8,274 nucleotides of DNA from Chitinophagaceae bacterium (GTDB lineage Bacteria; Bacteroidota; Bacteroidia; Chitinophagales; Chitinophagaceae): positions 1 through 8,274 of the forward strand of contig JAGOUF010000075.1 in NCBI GenBank assembly GCA_018061385.1, written 5' to 3'. This document shows positions 1-5,754 of this stretch, one piece after another (positions within the stretch are counted from its first letter, which is position 1; each line of letters opens with the position of its first letter). Made by a program: the position numbers and the translations under genes. Under the pieces are notes generated by a model. The model worked only from the letters and a program-made list of their open reading frames with translations. It was not told the origin of the DNA and made no database searches.

Positions 1-44
1 CTGATATTAAAGCTGAACAAAAAGCTGTAGCAGCCGAAAAATAA
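1..44 (+). CDS. C-terminal end of an upstream gene, probably cbb3 oxidase catalytic subunit CcoN/CcoO fusion (partial)
   Basis: An open frame enters from the left edge and stops with TAA at 42-44. It encodes only DIKAEQKAVAAEK, a Lys/Ala/Glu-rich charged tail with no diagnostic motif. The identity is inferred from position alone: a ccoQ-like gene starts 27 bases later and ccoP, ccoG and ccoH follow on the same strand. In Bacteroidota the gene before ccoQ is normally a fused ccoN-ccoO encoding the haem-copper subunit and the mono-haem cytochrome subunit. It could equally be a separate ccoO. The reading frame is sure, the name is not. Confidence 0.55.
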   Translation, partial: DIKAEQKAVAAEK

Positions 45-71
45 CATTCAACTATTTAATAATACTTAAGT

Positions 72-233
72 ATGAAATTCATTAATTATTTGGAAAAAAT
101 TTCGGGAGTTGATATCTACGCTTTAGTAGCATTCTGTATATTTTTTACAGTATTCATTTTAGTATCTATATGGGCTTTTAGAGCAGATAAGCAAATGATT
201 AATGAAATTAGTAACCTTCCATTAAAAAATTAA
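72..233 (+). CDS. ccoQ: CcoQ/FixQ-like small subunit of cbb3-type cytochrome oxidase
   Basis: This 53-residue protein starts at the ATG at 72 and ends with TAA at 231-233. It has one hydrophobic segment at about residues 15-36 (DIYALVAFCIFFTVFILVSI), followed by WAFRADKQ and a short polar tail ending NLPLKN. A single membrane helix followed by an aromatic/basic patch, placed between the catalytic gene and ccoP, is the usual form of CcoQ. In proteobacteria CcoQ stabilises the interaction of CcoP with the CcoNO core. There is no clear Shine-Dalgarno sequence, as is normal for Bacteroidota. The next gene begins 11 bases after the stop. Small single-helix proteins diverge quickly, so the call rests on both context and topology. 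Confidence 0.8.
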   Translation: MKFINYLEKISGVDIYALVAFCIFFTVFILVSIWAFRADKQMINEISNLPLKN

Positions 234-244
234 AATTCAGGATA

Positions 245-1408
245 ATGAAACTACAATTATCAAATTTCTATAAATGGGCAATTTTCTTGTTCATGCTATT
301 GCCTGCAAAATTATTTGCTGCAGGGCCACCAAAGCCATCAGACTTAAGCAACCCTTTTGCACAAACTTTGGTTTTAGTAATTATTATATTGGCTGTATGT
401 ATTGCTATATTGGCCAATGTATTGCTAAGTGCTGCACAATTTCGTTCAAAAAAAACTGAAATAAAAAAAGATGATGCAAGTAATATAGTAAAACCTTTAA
501 TGGTTGGTATGCTTCTACTCACTTCATTTTCTTCATTTGCACAAGAAGCAGCTGCTACAAATACAAGTGGATTAATTAGTGGAATTTCTGCCAGTGGATT
601 CTATGGGTTAGTAGCTGTTGTAGTACTGGAATTGCTTATTTTATTGGGTTTGTTGTATAACTTAAAATTTATTTTGCGTAAAGAAAAAGTTATTGTAGTT
701 AAAGAAATATCTGAAGAAGATGCAGTAGTAAAAGAAAGCACTTTTAATAAGTGGTGGGATAAAATTAATAGCTTTAAATCTGTTAAAGAAGAAGCAACAA
801 TAGACTTGGGTCATGATTATGATGGAATTAGAGAATTAGACAATCGTTTACCACCATGGTGGTTGTATGGTTTTTATCTTTGTATCATCTTTGCAGTTAT
901 TTATTTATGGCGTTACCATGTTTCAGAAACAGCACCTCTAAGTAAAGAAGAATTTGTTATTGAAATGAAAAAAGCAGATGAAGAGAAAGCATTGTACCTA
1001 AAAAATTCTGCCAATAATGTGGATGAAACAAATGTGAAATATTTAAGTGCTGAGGCCGATTTAGCTGCTGGTAAACAAATTTTTACTCAAGCATGTGCAG
1101 CTTGCCATTTAGCAGATGGAGGCGGATCTGTTGGACCAAATTTAACTGATGATTATTGGTTACATGGAGGCGATATAAAAGATATTTTTAAAACCATTAA
1201 ATATGGTGTTGTAGAAAAAGGAATGAAGAGTTGGAAAGATGATTATGGGCCTGTAAAAATTGCACAAATTGCTAGCTACATTAAAAGTTTAAAAGGTAGT
1301 AAACCTGCAGTGCCAAAAGCACCACAAGGAGATTATTTTGAAGAAACACAAGCAGGAGCAAAAGGAGATTCTGCCGCAGTAAAAACAGATTCTTTAACTG
1401 TAAAATAA
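245..1408 (+). CDS. ccoP: Cytochrome c oxidase cbb3-type subunit III, single haem c, extended N-terminus
   Basis: This 387-residue membrane-anchored cytochrome c passes electrons to the cbb3 oxidase core on the periplasmic side. One haem c site is visible, CAACH at residues 284-288 (C284, C287, H288). A plausible distal axial ligand is M327 in GMKSW, and the domain runs from about 270 to 352. Before it lies the FixP_N-type anchor: LDNRLPPWWLYGFY at about 198-211, then a membrane helix to about 224. The canonical proteobacterial subunit begins near that anchor and has two haem sites. Here about 185 residues precede it: a signal-peptide-like start (1-26), a helix at about 41-64, a second signal-like stretch (about 84-100, ending SSFAQ) and a helix at about 118-142. 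The C-terminal 35 residues are a low-complexity Lys/Ala/Pro-rich tail. The gene lies 11 bases after ccoQ and 24 before ccoG. Confidence 0.93.
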   Translation: MKLQLSNFYKWAIFLFMLLPAKLFAAGPPKPSDLSNPFAQTLVLVIIILAVCIAILANVLLSAAQFRSKKTEIKKDDASNIVKPLMVGMLLLTSFSSFAQEAAATNTSGLISGISASGFYGLVAVVVLELLILLGLLYNLKFILRKEKVIVVKEISEEDAVVKESTFNKWWDKINSFKSVKEEATIDLGHDYDGIRELDNRLPPWWLYGFYLCIIFAVIYLWRYHVSETAPLSKEEFVIEMKKADEEKALYLKNSANNVDETNVKYLSAEADLAAGKQIFTQACAACHLADGGGSVGPNLTDDYWLHGGDIKDIFKTIKYGVVEKGMKSWKDDYGPVKIAQIASYIKSLKGSKPAVPKAPQGDYFEETQAGAKGDSAAVKTDSLTVK

Positions 1409-1432
1409 AAGTTTTTTAATTGATCAAAATAA

Positions 1433-2857
1433 ATGAAATCTAATATTCCACATATTAACGAAATAGAGACTGAAAGCTTTAGAGATCGGATTTCTACAGT
1501 AGATGATAAAGGTAAACGTAATTGGATTTATGCCTATAAGCCAAAGGGTAAATTTTACAATATACGTACTATACTTAGCTACATTTATTTTATTGTTTTC
1601 TTTGGTTTACCATTTATACATATAGATGGTAGGCCATTGTTTTTATTCAATATCCCAGAAGGTAGATTTATCATTTTTAGTAAAGTGTTTTGGCCGCAAG
1701 ATTTTTTCATCTTCGGCTTAACAATGATTACATTTATTTTCTTCATCATTCTTTTTACAGCAGCTTTTGGACGATTGTTTTGTGGTTGGGCCTGCCCACA
1801 AACAAACTTTATGGAAATGATGTTTCGTAGAGTTGAGTATTGGGTATTGGGCGATGCTCCTGCACAAAGACAGTTAAGCAAAGCTCCTTGGACAGGCAAA
1901 AAAATATATAAAGTAACTCTAAAGCACGTACTGTTTTTTTTACTCTCATTTATTATCGCCAACTTTTTTTTAGCTTACGTTATTGGCATTAAAGAGTTGC
2001 ATAAAATAATTACAGAACCAGTTACAGAGCATGTTGTAGGCTTTACATCTCTACTTGTTTTTAGTGGTATTTTTTATGCAGTGTATGCTTTTTTTAGAGA
2101 ACAAGCTTGTACAGTTGTTTGCCCTTACGGAAGATTGCAAAGTGTTTTATTAGATAAAAACTCTATGATTGTTGCTTACGATTATAAACGTGGCGAACCT
2201 AGAGGCAATGCAAAAAAATTAGAAGCAAATAATTTAGGAGATTGTATAGATTGTAATTTATGTGTAAAGGTTTGTCCAACTGGTATTGATATTAGAAATG
2301 GTGTACAAATGGAATGTGTAGGTTGTACTGCTTGTATTGATGCTTGTGATAATGTAATGGAAAGTATAGGAAAGCCAAAAGGATTAATTCGGTATGCATC
2401 CGAAAATTCTATAGCCAATGGCGATCCATTAAAATATACAACCAGAATGAAGTTGTACACAGGTTTGTGTTTGCTTGTATTAACTGTGTTGGCGGTTATT
2501 TTATTTACTCGTAACGATATTACTGCAACTGTAATGCGTACACCAGGTATTCTATATCAAGAAAAAGGAGAGGATACAGTTTCTAACTTATACAACATTA
2601 AAGTCGTAAATAAAACAATTCAGAATATTCCTTTAACTGTAAAATTAGAAAACACACCAGGCTCTATTCAAATGGTTGGTAATGCACAAGTGCAAGTACT
2701 AAAAGAAGGTCAAGGTGCAGGTTCATTTTTTATTTTATTACCTCGTAGTATTATCATCAATAGAAAAACAGAATTAAAGATTGGGTTATATCAAGGCGAT
2801 AAAAAAATAACTACTGTTAAAACAACTTTTTTAGGCCCAGTAGCCGAATCAAAATAA
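1433..2857 (+). CDS. ccoG: CcoG (RdxA/FixG) polyferredoxin required for cbb3 oxidase maturation
   Basis: This 474-residue membrane Fe-S protein is of the CcoG/FixG family. Two 4Fe-4S ferredoxin motifs are plain: CIDCNLCVKVCP (C271, C274, C277, C281) and CVGCTACIDAC (C295, C298, C301, C305). Further conserved cysteine sites in the membrane half are FCGWACPQ (C117, C121) and CTVVCPYGRLQ (C226, C230). Membrane helices lie at about 45-62, 91-112, 164-186, 202-222 and 341-359. The remaining roughly 110 residues form the beta-rich periplasmic FixG C-terminal (Ig-like) domain. In proteobacteria CcoG has been shown to act as a cupric reductase that supports copper insertion into cbb3 oxidase, and the same role is inferred here from its position directly after ccoP. 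Length matches the family and nothing is missing. ccoH starts 11 bases after the stop. Confidence 0.96.
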   Translation: MKSNIPHINEIETESFRDRISTVDDKGKRNWIYAYKPKGKFYNIRTILSYIYFIVFFGLPFIHIDGRPLFLFNIPEGRFIIFSKVFWPQDFFIFGLTMITFIFFIILFTAAFGRLFCGWACPQTNFMEMMFRRVEYWVLGDAPAQRQLSKAPWTGKKIYKVTLKHVLFFLLSFIIANFFLAYVIGIKELHKIITEPVTEHVVGFTSLLVFSGIFYAVYAFFREQACTVVCPYGRLQSVLLDKNSMIVAYDYKRGEPRGNAKKLEANNLGDCIDCNLCVKVCPTGIDIRNGVQMECVGCTACIDACDNVMESIGKPKGLIRYASENSIANGDPLKYTTRMKLYTGLCLLVLTVLAVILFTRNDITATVMRTPGILYQEKGEDTVSNLYNIKVVNKTIQNIPLTVKLENTPGSIQMVGNAQVQVLKEGQGAGSFFILLPRSIIINRKTELKIGLYQGDKKITTVKTTFLGPVAESK

Positions 2858-2868
2858 AACAATTTAAT

Positions 2869-3303
2869 ATGAGTTGGGGAAATAAATTAGTAGGTGTTTT
2901 TATTGTATTTATTGCATTAATTGGTACATTGGTATATAAAAGTATTAACTCATCTTTTGATTTAGTAAGTAAAGATTATTATAAAGATGAATTGCGTTAT
3001 CAAGAAACCATTGATGCTCAAAAAAGTGCTGCACAGTTTAGTGCAATTGAAGTTGCACAAAATAATGAAGCAGTAACAATTCAATTTCCAGAAGAAATTA
3101 AAGATAAAAAAGTAGATGGTGAAATTTGGTTTTATAGCAATGCCGATGCTTCAAAAGATATAAAATTTAAAATTGAAGTAGACAATAATGGCTTAATGCA
3201 AATAGCAAAATCTCAATTAATAAAAACCAAGTATACGGTTAAAATTAATTGGCAAATAGCAACAACCAATTATTACTCAGAAAAAAGCATTTTGGTTCAA
3301 TAG
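2869..3303 (+). CDS. ccoH: FixH/CcoH family cbb3 oxidase assembly protein
   Basis: This 144-residue protein has one N-terminal membrane helix (residues about 7-24). The signature DLVSKDYYKDELRYQETIDA follows at 31-50, and a beta-rich soluble domain extends to the end. The KDYY...RYQ region directly after the helix is characteristic of the FixH family. The soluble part is expected on the periplasmic side. In proteobacteria CcoH is a single-spanning protein needed for assembly or stability of the cbb3 complex. The start ATG at 2869 lies 11 bases after ccoG, and the stop is TAG rather than the TAA used by the other oxidase genes here. The next gene starts only 5 bases downstream, which suggests translational coupling. 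Confidence 0.92.
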   Translation: MSWGNKLVGVFIVFIALIGTLVYKSINSSFDLVSKDYYKDELRYQETIDAQKSAAQFSAIEVAQNNEAVTIQFPEEIKDKKVDGEIWFYSNADASKDIKFKIEVDNNGLMQIAKSQLIKTKYTVKINWQIATTNYYSEKSILVQ

Positions 3304-3308
3304 TAACT

Positions 3309-4016
3309 ATGAGTTGGCAAATCATTATATCAGGTTTAAGTTTAGGGCTTGTAAGTAGCTTTCACTGCATAGGCATGTGTGGCCCTTTGGTGTTTGCATT
3401 GCCAATTCAACATTTACCTGCTTCTCAAAAATTACTAGGAGCATTTACCTATCATTTTGGCAGAGTATTTATGTACACTTTATTGGGTTTGTTTTTTGGC
3501 TTTGTAGGCAAACGTTTTTTTGTTGCAGGTTGGCAACAACTATTTTCAATTGTGTTAGGTGTTATTGTGTTGGTTTTCTTATTATCTTATGTGTTAAATA
3601 AAAAGTTTTTACACTTAAAAACAGTAGATAAACTTACAGCTCAATTGCAATCGTTCATTATAAAAAACATGCAACGTAAAGGCTTAAGTAGCTTGTTTTT
3701 AGTAGGTGCAGCAAATGGATTGTTGCCTTGTGGTATGGTGTACTTTGCAATTGCAGGAGCATTGGCTACTGGCAGTTTAACAGGAGGAAGTTTTTTTATG
3801 GTGGCGTTTGGTTTAGGCACTTTGCCATTTATGGTATTGCTTAGCCAATTCGGTTATATTCTAAGTATATCTGCTAGAAATGCCATGAAAAGAATGATTC
3901 CTTTTGTAATTGCAGGCATGGGAATATTATTAATTTTAAGAGGATTGAATTTAGGAATACCATATATAAGTCCACATTTCAACAACACTGCAGCTTCAAG
4001 CGAATCTTGCCATTAA
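3309..4016 (+). CDS. Polytopic membrane protein, DsbD_2 / sulfite exporter TauE-SafE-like family, of the cbb3 gene cluster
   Basis: A 235-residue membrane protein with about six hydrophobic segments (roughly 5-32, 48-67, 77-96, 128-152, 157-186 and 198-213). It is built as two similar halves that begin with SSFHCIGMCGPLVFAL (C20, M23, C24) and GAANGLLPCGMVYFA (C141). This pattern marks the DsbD_2 family, commonly labelled sulfite exporter TauE/SafE, which often sits beside ccoGHIS. The conserved Cys, Met and His near the first helix, and the C-terminal ESCH (C234, H235), suggest metal or redox handling, and copper is the obvious inference from context. The substrate is not proven. I chose the ATG at 3309, which starts MSWQIIISG 5 bases after ccoH. 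The frame is open to an ATG at 3249, but that would overlap ccoH by 55 bases and add a polar leader before the first helix. Confidence 0.85.
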   Translation: MSWQIIISGLSLGLVSSFHCIGMCGPLVFALPIQHLPASQKLLGAFTYHFGRVFMYTLLGLFFGFVGKRFFVAGWQQLFSIVLGVIVLVFLLSYVLNKKFLHLKTVDKLTAQLQSFIIKNMQRKGLSSLFLVGAANGLLPCGMVYFAIAGALATGSLTGGSFFMVAFGLGTLPFMVLLSQFGYILSISARNAMKRMIPFVIAGMGILLILRGLNLGIPYISPHFNNTAASSESCH

Positions 4017-4038
4017 GGCTATTGTCATAAAATTGTCT

Positions 4039-4058
4039 ATTAACAATTCATTGTTAAT
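4039..4058. repeat. Near-perfect 20-base palindrome downstream of the oxidase operon
   Basis: The arms ATTAACAAT (4039-4047) and ATTGTTAAT (4050-4058) are exact reverse complements around a TC centre. As RNA this would form a hairpin of about 8 pairs with a 4-base loop, 23 bases after the last oxidase gene. The downstream sequence is T-rich but has no clean T-run, so it would be a weak terminator. As DNA it could be a dimeric regulator site. It does not match the spaced FNR/CRP consensus. Confidence 0.5.
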
Positions 4059-4101
4059 CCATTAGCATTTCTTTTAGTCTTTTATATAGATGTTTGTACT
4101 G

Positions 4102-4203
4102 TTAACGCAATCAATCAGTGAAAAACAAGTAAAATGCCTTTTAAGATTTCTTTAGCATTTTATTTATGAAAAAATCAAACCATTGGCATCTTAATTGCGT
4201 TAA
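4102..4203. repeat. Inverted repeat with 10-base perfect arms, 82 bases apart
   Basis: TTAACGCAAT at 4102-4111 is the exact reverse complement of ATTGCGTTAA at 4194-4203. The enclosed sequence contains further complementary pairs: TAAAATGC with GCATTTTA (4130-4137 and 4155-4162), and TTAAGAT with ATCTTAA (4141-4147 and 4188-4194). These could form a closed multi-branched RNA fold or alternative folds. There is no transposase and no obvious target-site duplication, so a mobile element is not supported. Confidence 0.5.
4130..4162. repeat. Nested 8-base inverted repeat (possible hairpin)
   Basis: TAAAATGC at 4130-4137 pairs with GCATTTTA at 4155-4162 across a 17-base spacer. Allowing one G-T wobble, pairing extends outward to about 11 pairs. 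It lies inside the larger 4102-4203 inverted repeat. AT-rich arms of this length can arise by chance, so it is recorded mainly because of the nesting. Confidence 0.35.
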
Positions 4204-4263
4204 TAGATTAAATAAAGACGATTAAAATATTAAAGTTTCTCATAAGCAGTTAGTTTTGGTTGC

Positions 4264-4294
4264 GGTCTCAGTTTCTACTGAGACCAATTTTTTT
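4264..4294 (+). terminator. Strong Rho-independent terminator, + strand
   Basis: GGTCTCAGT (4264-4272) and ACTGAGACC (4277-4285) form a perfect 9-pair stem with a TTCT loop, followed by AA and a run of seven T (4288-4294). The T-run lies on the + strand side only, so it terminates rightward transcripts. It is 248 bases past the last oxidase gene and stops short of the end of the convergent VanZ-like gene. Confidence 0.9.
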
Positions 4295-4307
4295 ATACCA
4301 ATAACAC

Positions 4308-4709
4308 TTATTTTTCTATCAGTATTTTTTGTATCCACTTTTTATATGCATACACAAATGCTATAAAACATCCTATACAATCTGCAACAATGTCGCCTAA
4401 ATCAAACGATCTATTCTCAATATAATCTCTTTGAATAAATTCTATTGCCGTTCCATATAAACAAAAAATTAGTATAACTATAAGAGTTACAAGTAACTTA
4501 TTTTTTTTATGTTGAATGAGTAGTAAAAGTGGGTATAAAAAAAGTAAGCTTAACACTATAAATAAAAAGGCATGAACCAACTTATCGCCTTGAAGTTCAT
4601 GAAATAAATCAAATTTTGGAATTGCAGAACCCGGCAATGTAAACAACCAAAAAGTAATAGCCCACCAAATAAAACCAGGAATAAACTTAACTATATTACG
4701 AATTCGCAT
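4308..4709 (-). CDS. VanZ-like family membrane protein
   Basis: This 133-residue protein has four predicted membrane helices (about 8-26, 44-65, 71-89 and 105-121). It carries the conserved acidic/polar pattern of the VanZ-like family: LPGSAIPK after helix 1, GDKLVHAFLF (D42, K43, H46) at helix 2, YGTAIEFIQ (E90, Q93) after helix 3 and SFDLGDIVADCIGC (D103, D106, D110) at helix 4. VanZ itself confers teicoplanin resistance in enterococci by an unclear mechanism. Most family members, including short stand-alone ones like this, have no known function, so no resistance role should be read from the name. The ATG at 4709 follows a TATTTTTG promoter-like box by 13 bases. It is separated from the anti-sigma gene by terminators, so it is probably its own transcription unit. 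Confidence 0.88.
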   Translation of the reverse strand: MRIRNIVKFIPGFIWWAITFWLFTLPGSAIPKFDLFHELQGDKLVHAFLFIVLSLLFLYPLLLLIQHKKNKLLVTLIVILIFCLYGTAIEFIQRDYIENRSFDLGDIVADCIGCFIAFVYAYKKWIQKILIEK

Positions 4710-4722
4710 ACAAAAATTTGTA

Positions 4723-4730
4723 CAAAAATA
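4723..4730 (-). promoter_or_regulatory. Candidate -7 box (TATTTTTG) for the VanZ-like gene
   Basis: On the - strand TATTTTTG matches the Bacteroidota -7 consensus TAnnTTTG exactly and lies 13 bases before the ATG at 4709, leaving a very short leader. I see no TTG at a suitable -33 distance. The same bases form the T-rich tail of the terminator at 4730-4753, so the match may be incidental. Confidence 0.35.
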
Positions 4731-4753
4731 AGGGAGACATTGCTGCCTCCCTT
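4723..4753 (-). terminator. Rho-independent terminator, - strand, directly upstream of the VanZ-like gene
   Basis: On the - strand AAGGGAG (4753-4747) pairs with CTCCCTT (4736-4730). The stem has 7 pairs, with two further pairs inside after one mismatch, and is followed by the T-rich TATTTTTG. It would stop leftward transcripts before they enter the VanZ-like gene. It is the second - strand terminator after the anti-sigma gene. Confidence 0.7.
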
Positions 4754-4823
4754 TCCATCTGAAAAAACCCCGCTATTGATTAGCTATTTTATGCTTGATT
4801 GTATACGATATACGTAGAAACTT

Positions 4824-4855
4824 GTTAAGCGGTTTTAGCTTGAACTAATTTTTTT
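4824..4855 (+). terminator. Possible + strand terminator-like hairpin
   Basis: GTTAAGC (4824-4830) pairs with GCTTGAAC (4838-4845) across a 7-base loop, with one bulged G, and is followed by TAA and seven T (4849-4855). This is a terminator shape for rightward transcription. However, no rightward gene ends nearby, since both flanking genes are on the - strand. It may mark the end of an unannotated small + strand transcript or be accidental. Confidence 0.45.
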
Positions 4856-4857
4856 AT

Positions 4858-4889
4858 AAAAAAAATAGCCCTGCAAAGCAGAGCTATTT
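4858..4889 (-). terminator. Rho-independent terminator of the sigma/anti-sigma transcript
   Basis: On the - strand AAATAGCTCTGC (4889-4878) pairs with GCAGGGCTATTT (4874-4863) around a TTT loop. The stem is 12 pairs including one U-G wobble, followed by a run of T (complement of the A-run 4858-4865). It begins 24 bases after the anti-sigma stop codon, which is well placed to end that operon. Confidence 0.88.
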
Positions 4890-4913
4890 AAATATGAATA
4901 TTGTGTTGAATGT

Positions 4914-5753
4914 TTAGCTACTCACATTTCCTATAACATACAATTGATCTAAGTGAGGAGATGCACTACCACCTTTATCTTCTAAAGTAATTGCAAATGC
5001 TTGTGCTTTTGGAATATTTTTTAATTTACAAACACCATTACAATCTTCTAATAGTCCAGCATCTACAGGCTTTCCATCAACCAAAGCCCAAAGTTGGTAT
5101 TGTTTACCTTCTGCAGCTTGAGGTAATTTATTGGCCAATAAATACACATCTTTTGTGTTTTTATTCCAAAAAACGGTGGTTAAACTTGTTTCTTTTCCAG
5201 GTACGCCAGGCATTTCTACCTTAATCATATTGGGATCACTCATTATTTGCATACCATTGTACAAGTCTATCATTTTGGTTTGATAAACTTTGTTATCTGC
5301 GGTAACACTTATATTTTCTTTTAATAAAGCCAAATAGTTGTTCTTACTCGTTTGATATTGGTTATAAAAATAATAGTTTAAACCAGTACTAACTACCAAT
5401 AAAATGGTACTTGCGGCAGCAATATATTTTAAACGACTGCCAATTGATTTTACTGGAGCTTGGTTAAAAGAAGTTTGTTGTAAACTTACCACAGGGGTTG
5501 TTGCTTCTTCAACTAAAGGAACTGCAAAATCATCTTTTAATAAATTCAACAAATTTTCTTTAATATCTGCAGGTACTGCAACAGCATTTTTAAAGGCATT
5601 GGCTTCTAACGATATTTCAAAGCTATCAATAGCCTGTTGTATTTCAGGATATTGATGGCTGAGCTGCAACAATTCTGTTGCTTCTTCTTCATTGGCCATG
5701 CCTAAAACATAGCTTTCAATGATGCCACTTTGTATGTAATCCTGTACGTTCAC
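4914..5753 (-). CDS. RskA-type membrane anti-sigma factor
   Basis: This 279-residue protein is the likely membrane inhibitor of the sigma factor encoded just upstream. The N-terminal cytoplasmic part starts MNVQDYIQSGIIESYVLG, typical of Bacteroidota anti-sigma domains, with no HxxxCxxC zinc site. A single membrane helix lies at about 110-126, followed by a short heptad-like helix (about 131-165). The RskA-type periplasmic domain, about 185-277, includes KQYQLWALVDGKPVDAGL (217-234) and GGSASPHLDQLYVIGNV near the end. The start is GTG at 5753, one base after the sigma stop codon. The next in-frame ATG is codon 19 and would cut the conserved start, so GTG is preferred and coupled translation is likely. 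C238 and C242 (DCNGVC) sit in the periplasmic domain. The inducing signal is unknown. Confidence 0.9.
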   Translation of the reverse strand: MNVQDYIQSGIIESYVLGMANEEEATELLQLSHQYPEIQQAIDSFEISLEANAFKNAVAVPADIKENLLNLLKDDFAVPLVEEATTPVVSLQQTSFNQAPVKSIGSRLKYIAAASTILLVVSTGLNYYFYNQYQTSKNNYLALLKENISVTADNKVYQTKMIDLYNGMQIMSDPNMIKVEMPGVPGKETSLTTVFWNKNTKDVYLLANKLPQAAEGKQYQLWALVDGKPVDAGLLEDCNGVCKLKNIPKAQAFAITLEDKGGSASPHLDQLYVIGNVSS

Positions 5754-5754
5754 T

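Larger units (their letters stand above)
4017..4307. other. Gene-poor structured intergenic block between the oxidase operon and the convergent VanZ-like gene
   Basis: This 291-base stretch between the end of the oxidase operon and the end of a convergent gene has no convincing coding region. It holds a compact palindrome (4039-4058), a pair of perfect 10-base inverted arms (4102-4111 and 4194-4203), a smaller inverted repeat nested within it (4130-4162), and a strong + strand terminator (4264-4294). The only ATG frame of note is a 19-codon frame at 4166-4225 that lacks support. The block may be a long structured 3' UTR of the oxidase transcript or a separate small RNA. Confidence 0.6.

Noticed and set aside
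268..522. Open frame of 84 codons on the - strand opposite ccoP, and similar antisense frames opposite ccoG, the anti-sigma factor, gcvH and the unknown gene
   Set aside because: They lie wholly within well-supported genes, show no family motifs and have the composition expected of shadow frames.
1420..1427. TTGATCAA between ccoP and ccoG as an FNR-type oxygen-responsive site
   Set aside because: FNR sites have four bases between the half-sites and lie upstream of an operon. This one is contiguous, short and inside the operon.
3249..3308. Upstream in-frame ATG extending the SafE-like protein by 20 residues
   Set aside because: It overlaps the end of ccoH by 55 bases and adds a polar, basic leader before the first membrane helix. 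The ATG at 3309 gives a typical family start right after the ccoH stop.
4102..4203. Miniature inverted-repeat transposable element
   Set aside because: The arms are only 10 bases, there is no target-site duplication, and no second copy exists in the window.
4166..4225. A 19-codon ATG frame beginning MKKSNHWHLNC inside the structured block
   Set aside because: It is too short to judge, has no ribosome-binding or promoter support, and overlaps an inverted-repeat arm. As a leader peptide it would need a same-strand gene after the terminator, and there is none.
4308..4709. Glycopeptide resistance gene
   Set aside because: VanZ-like proteins are widespread and mostly uncharacterised. None of the other van genes is present, so no resistance role is supported.
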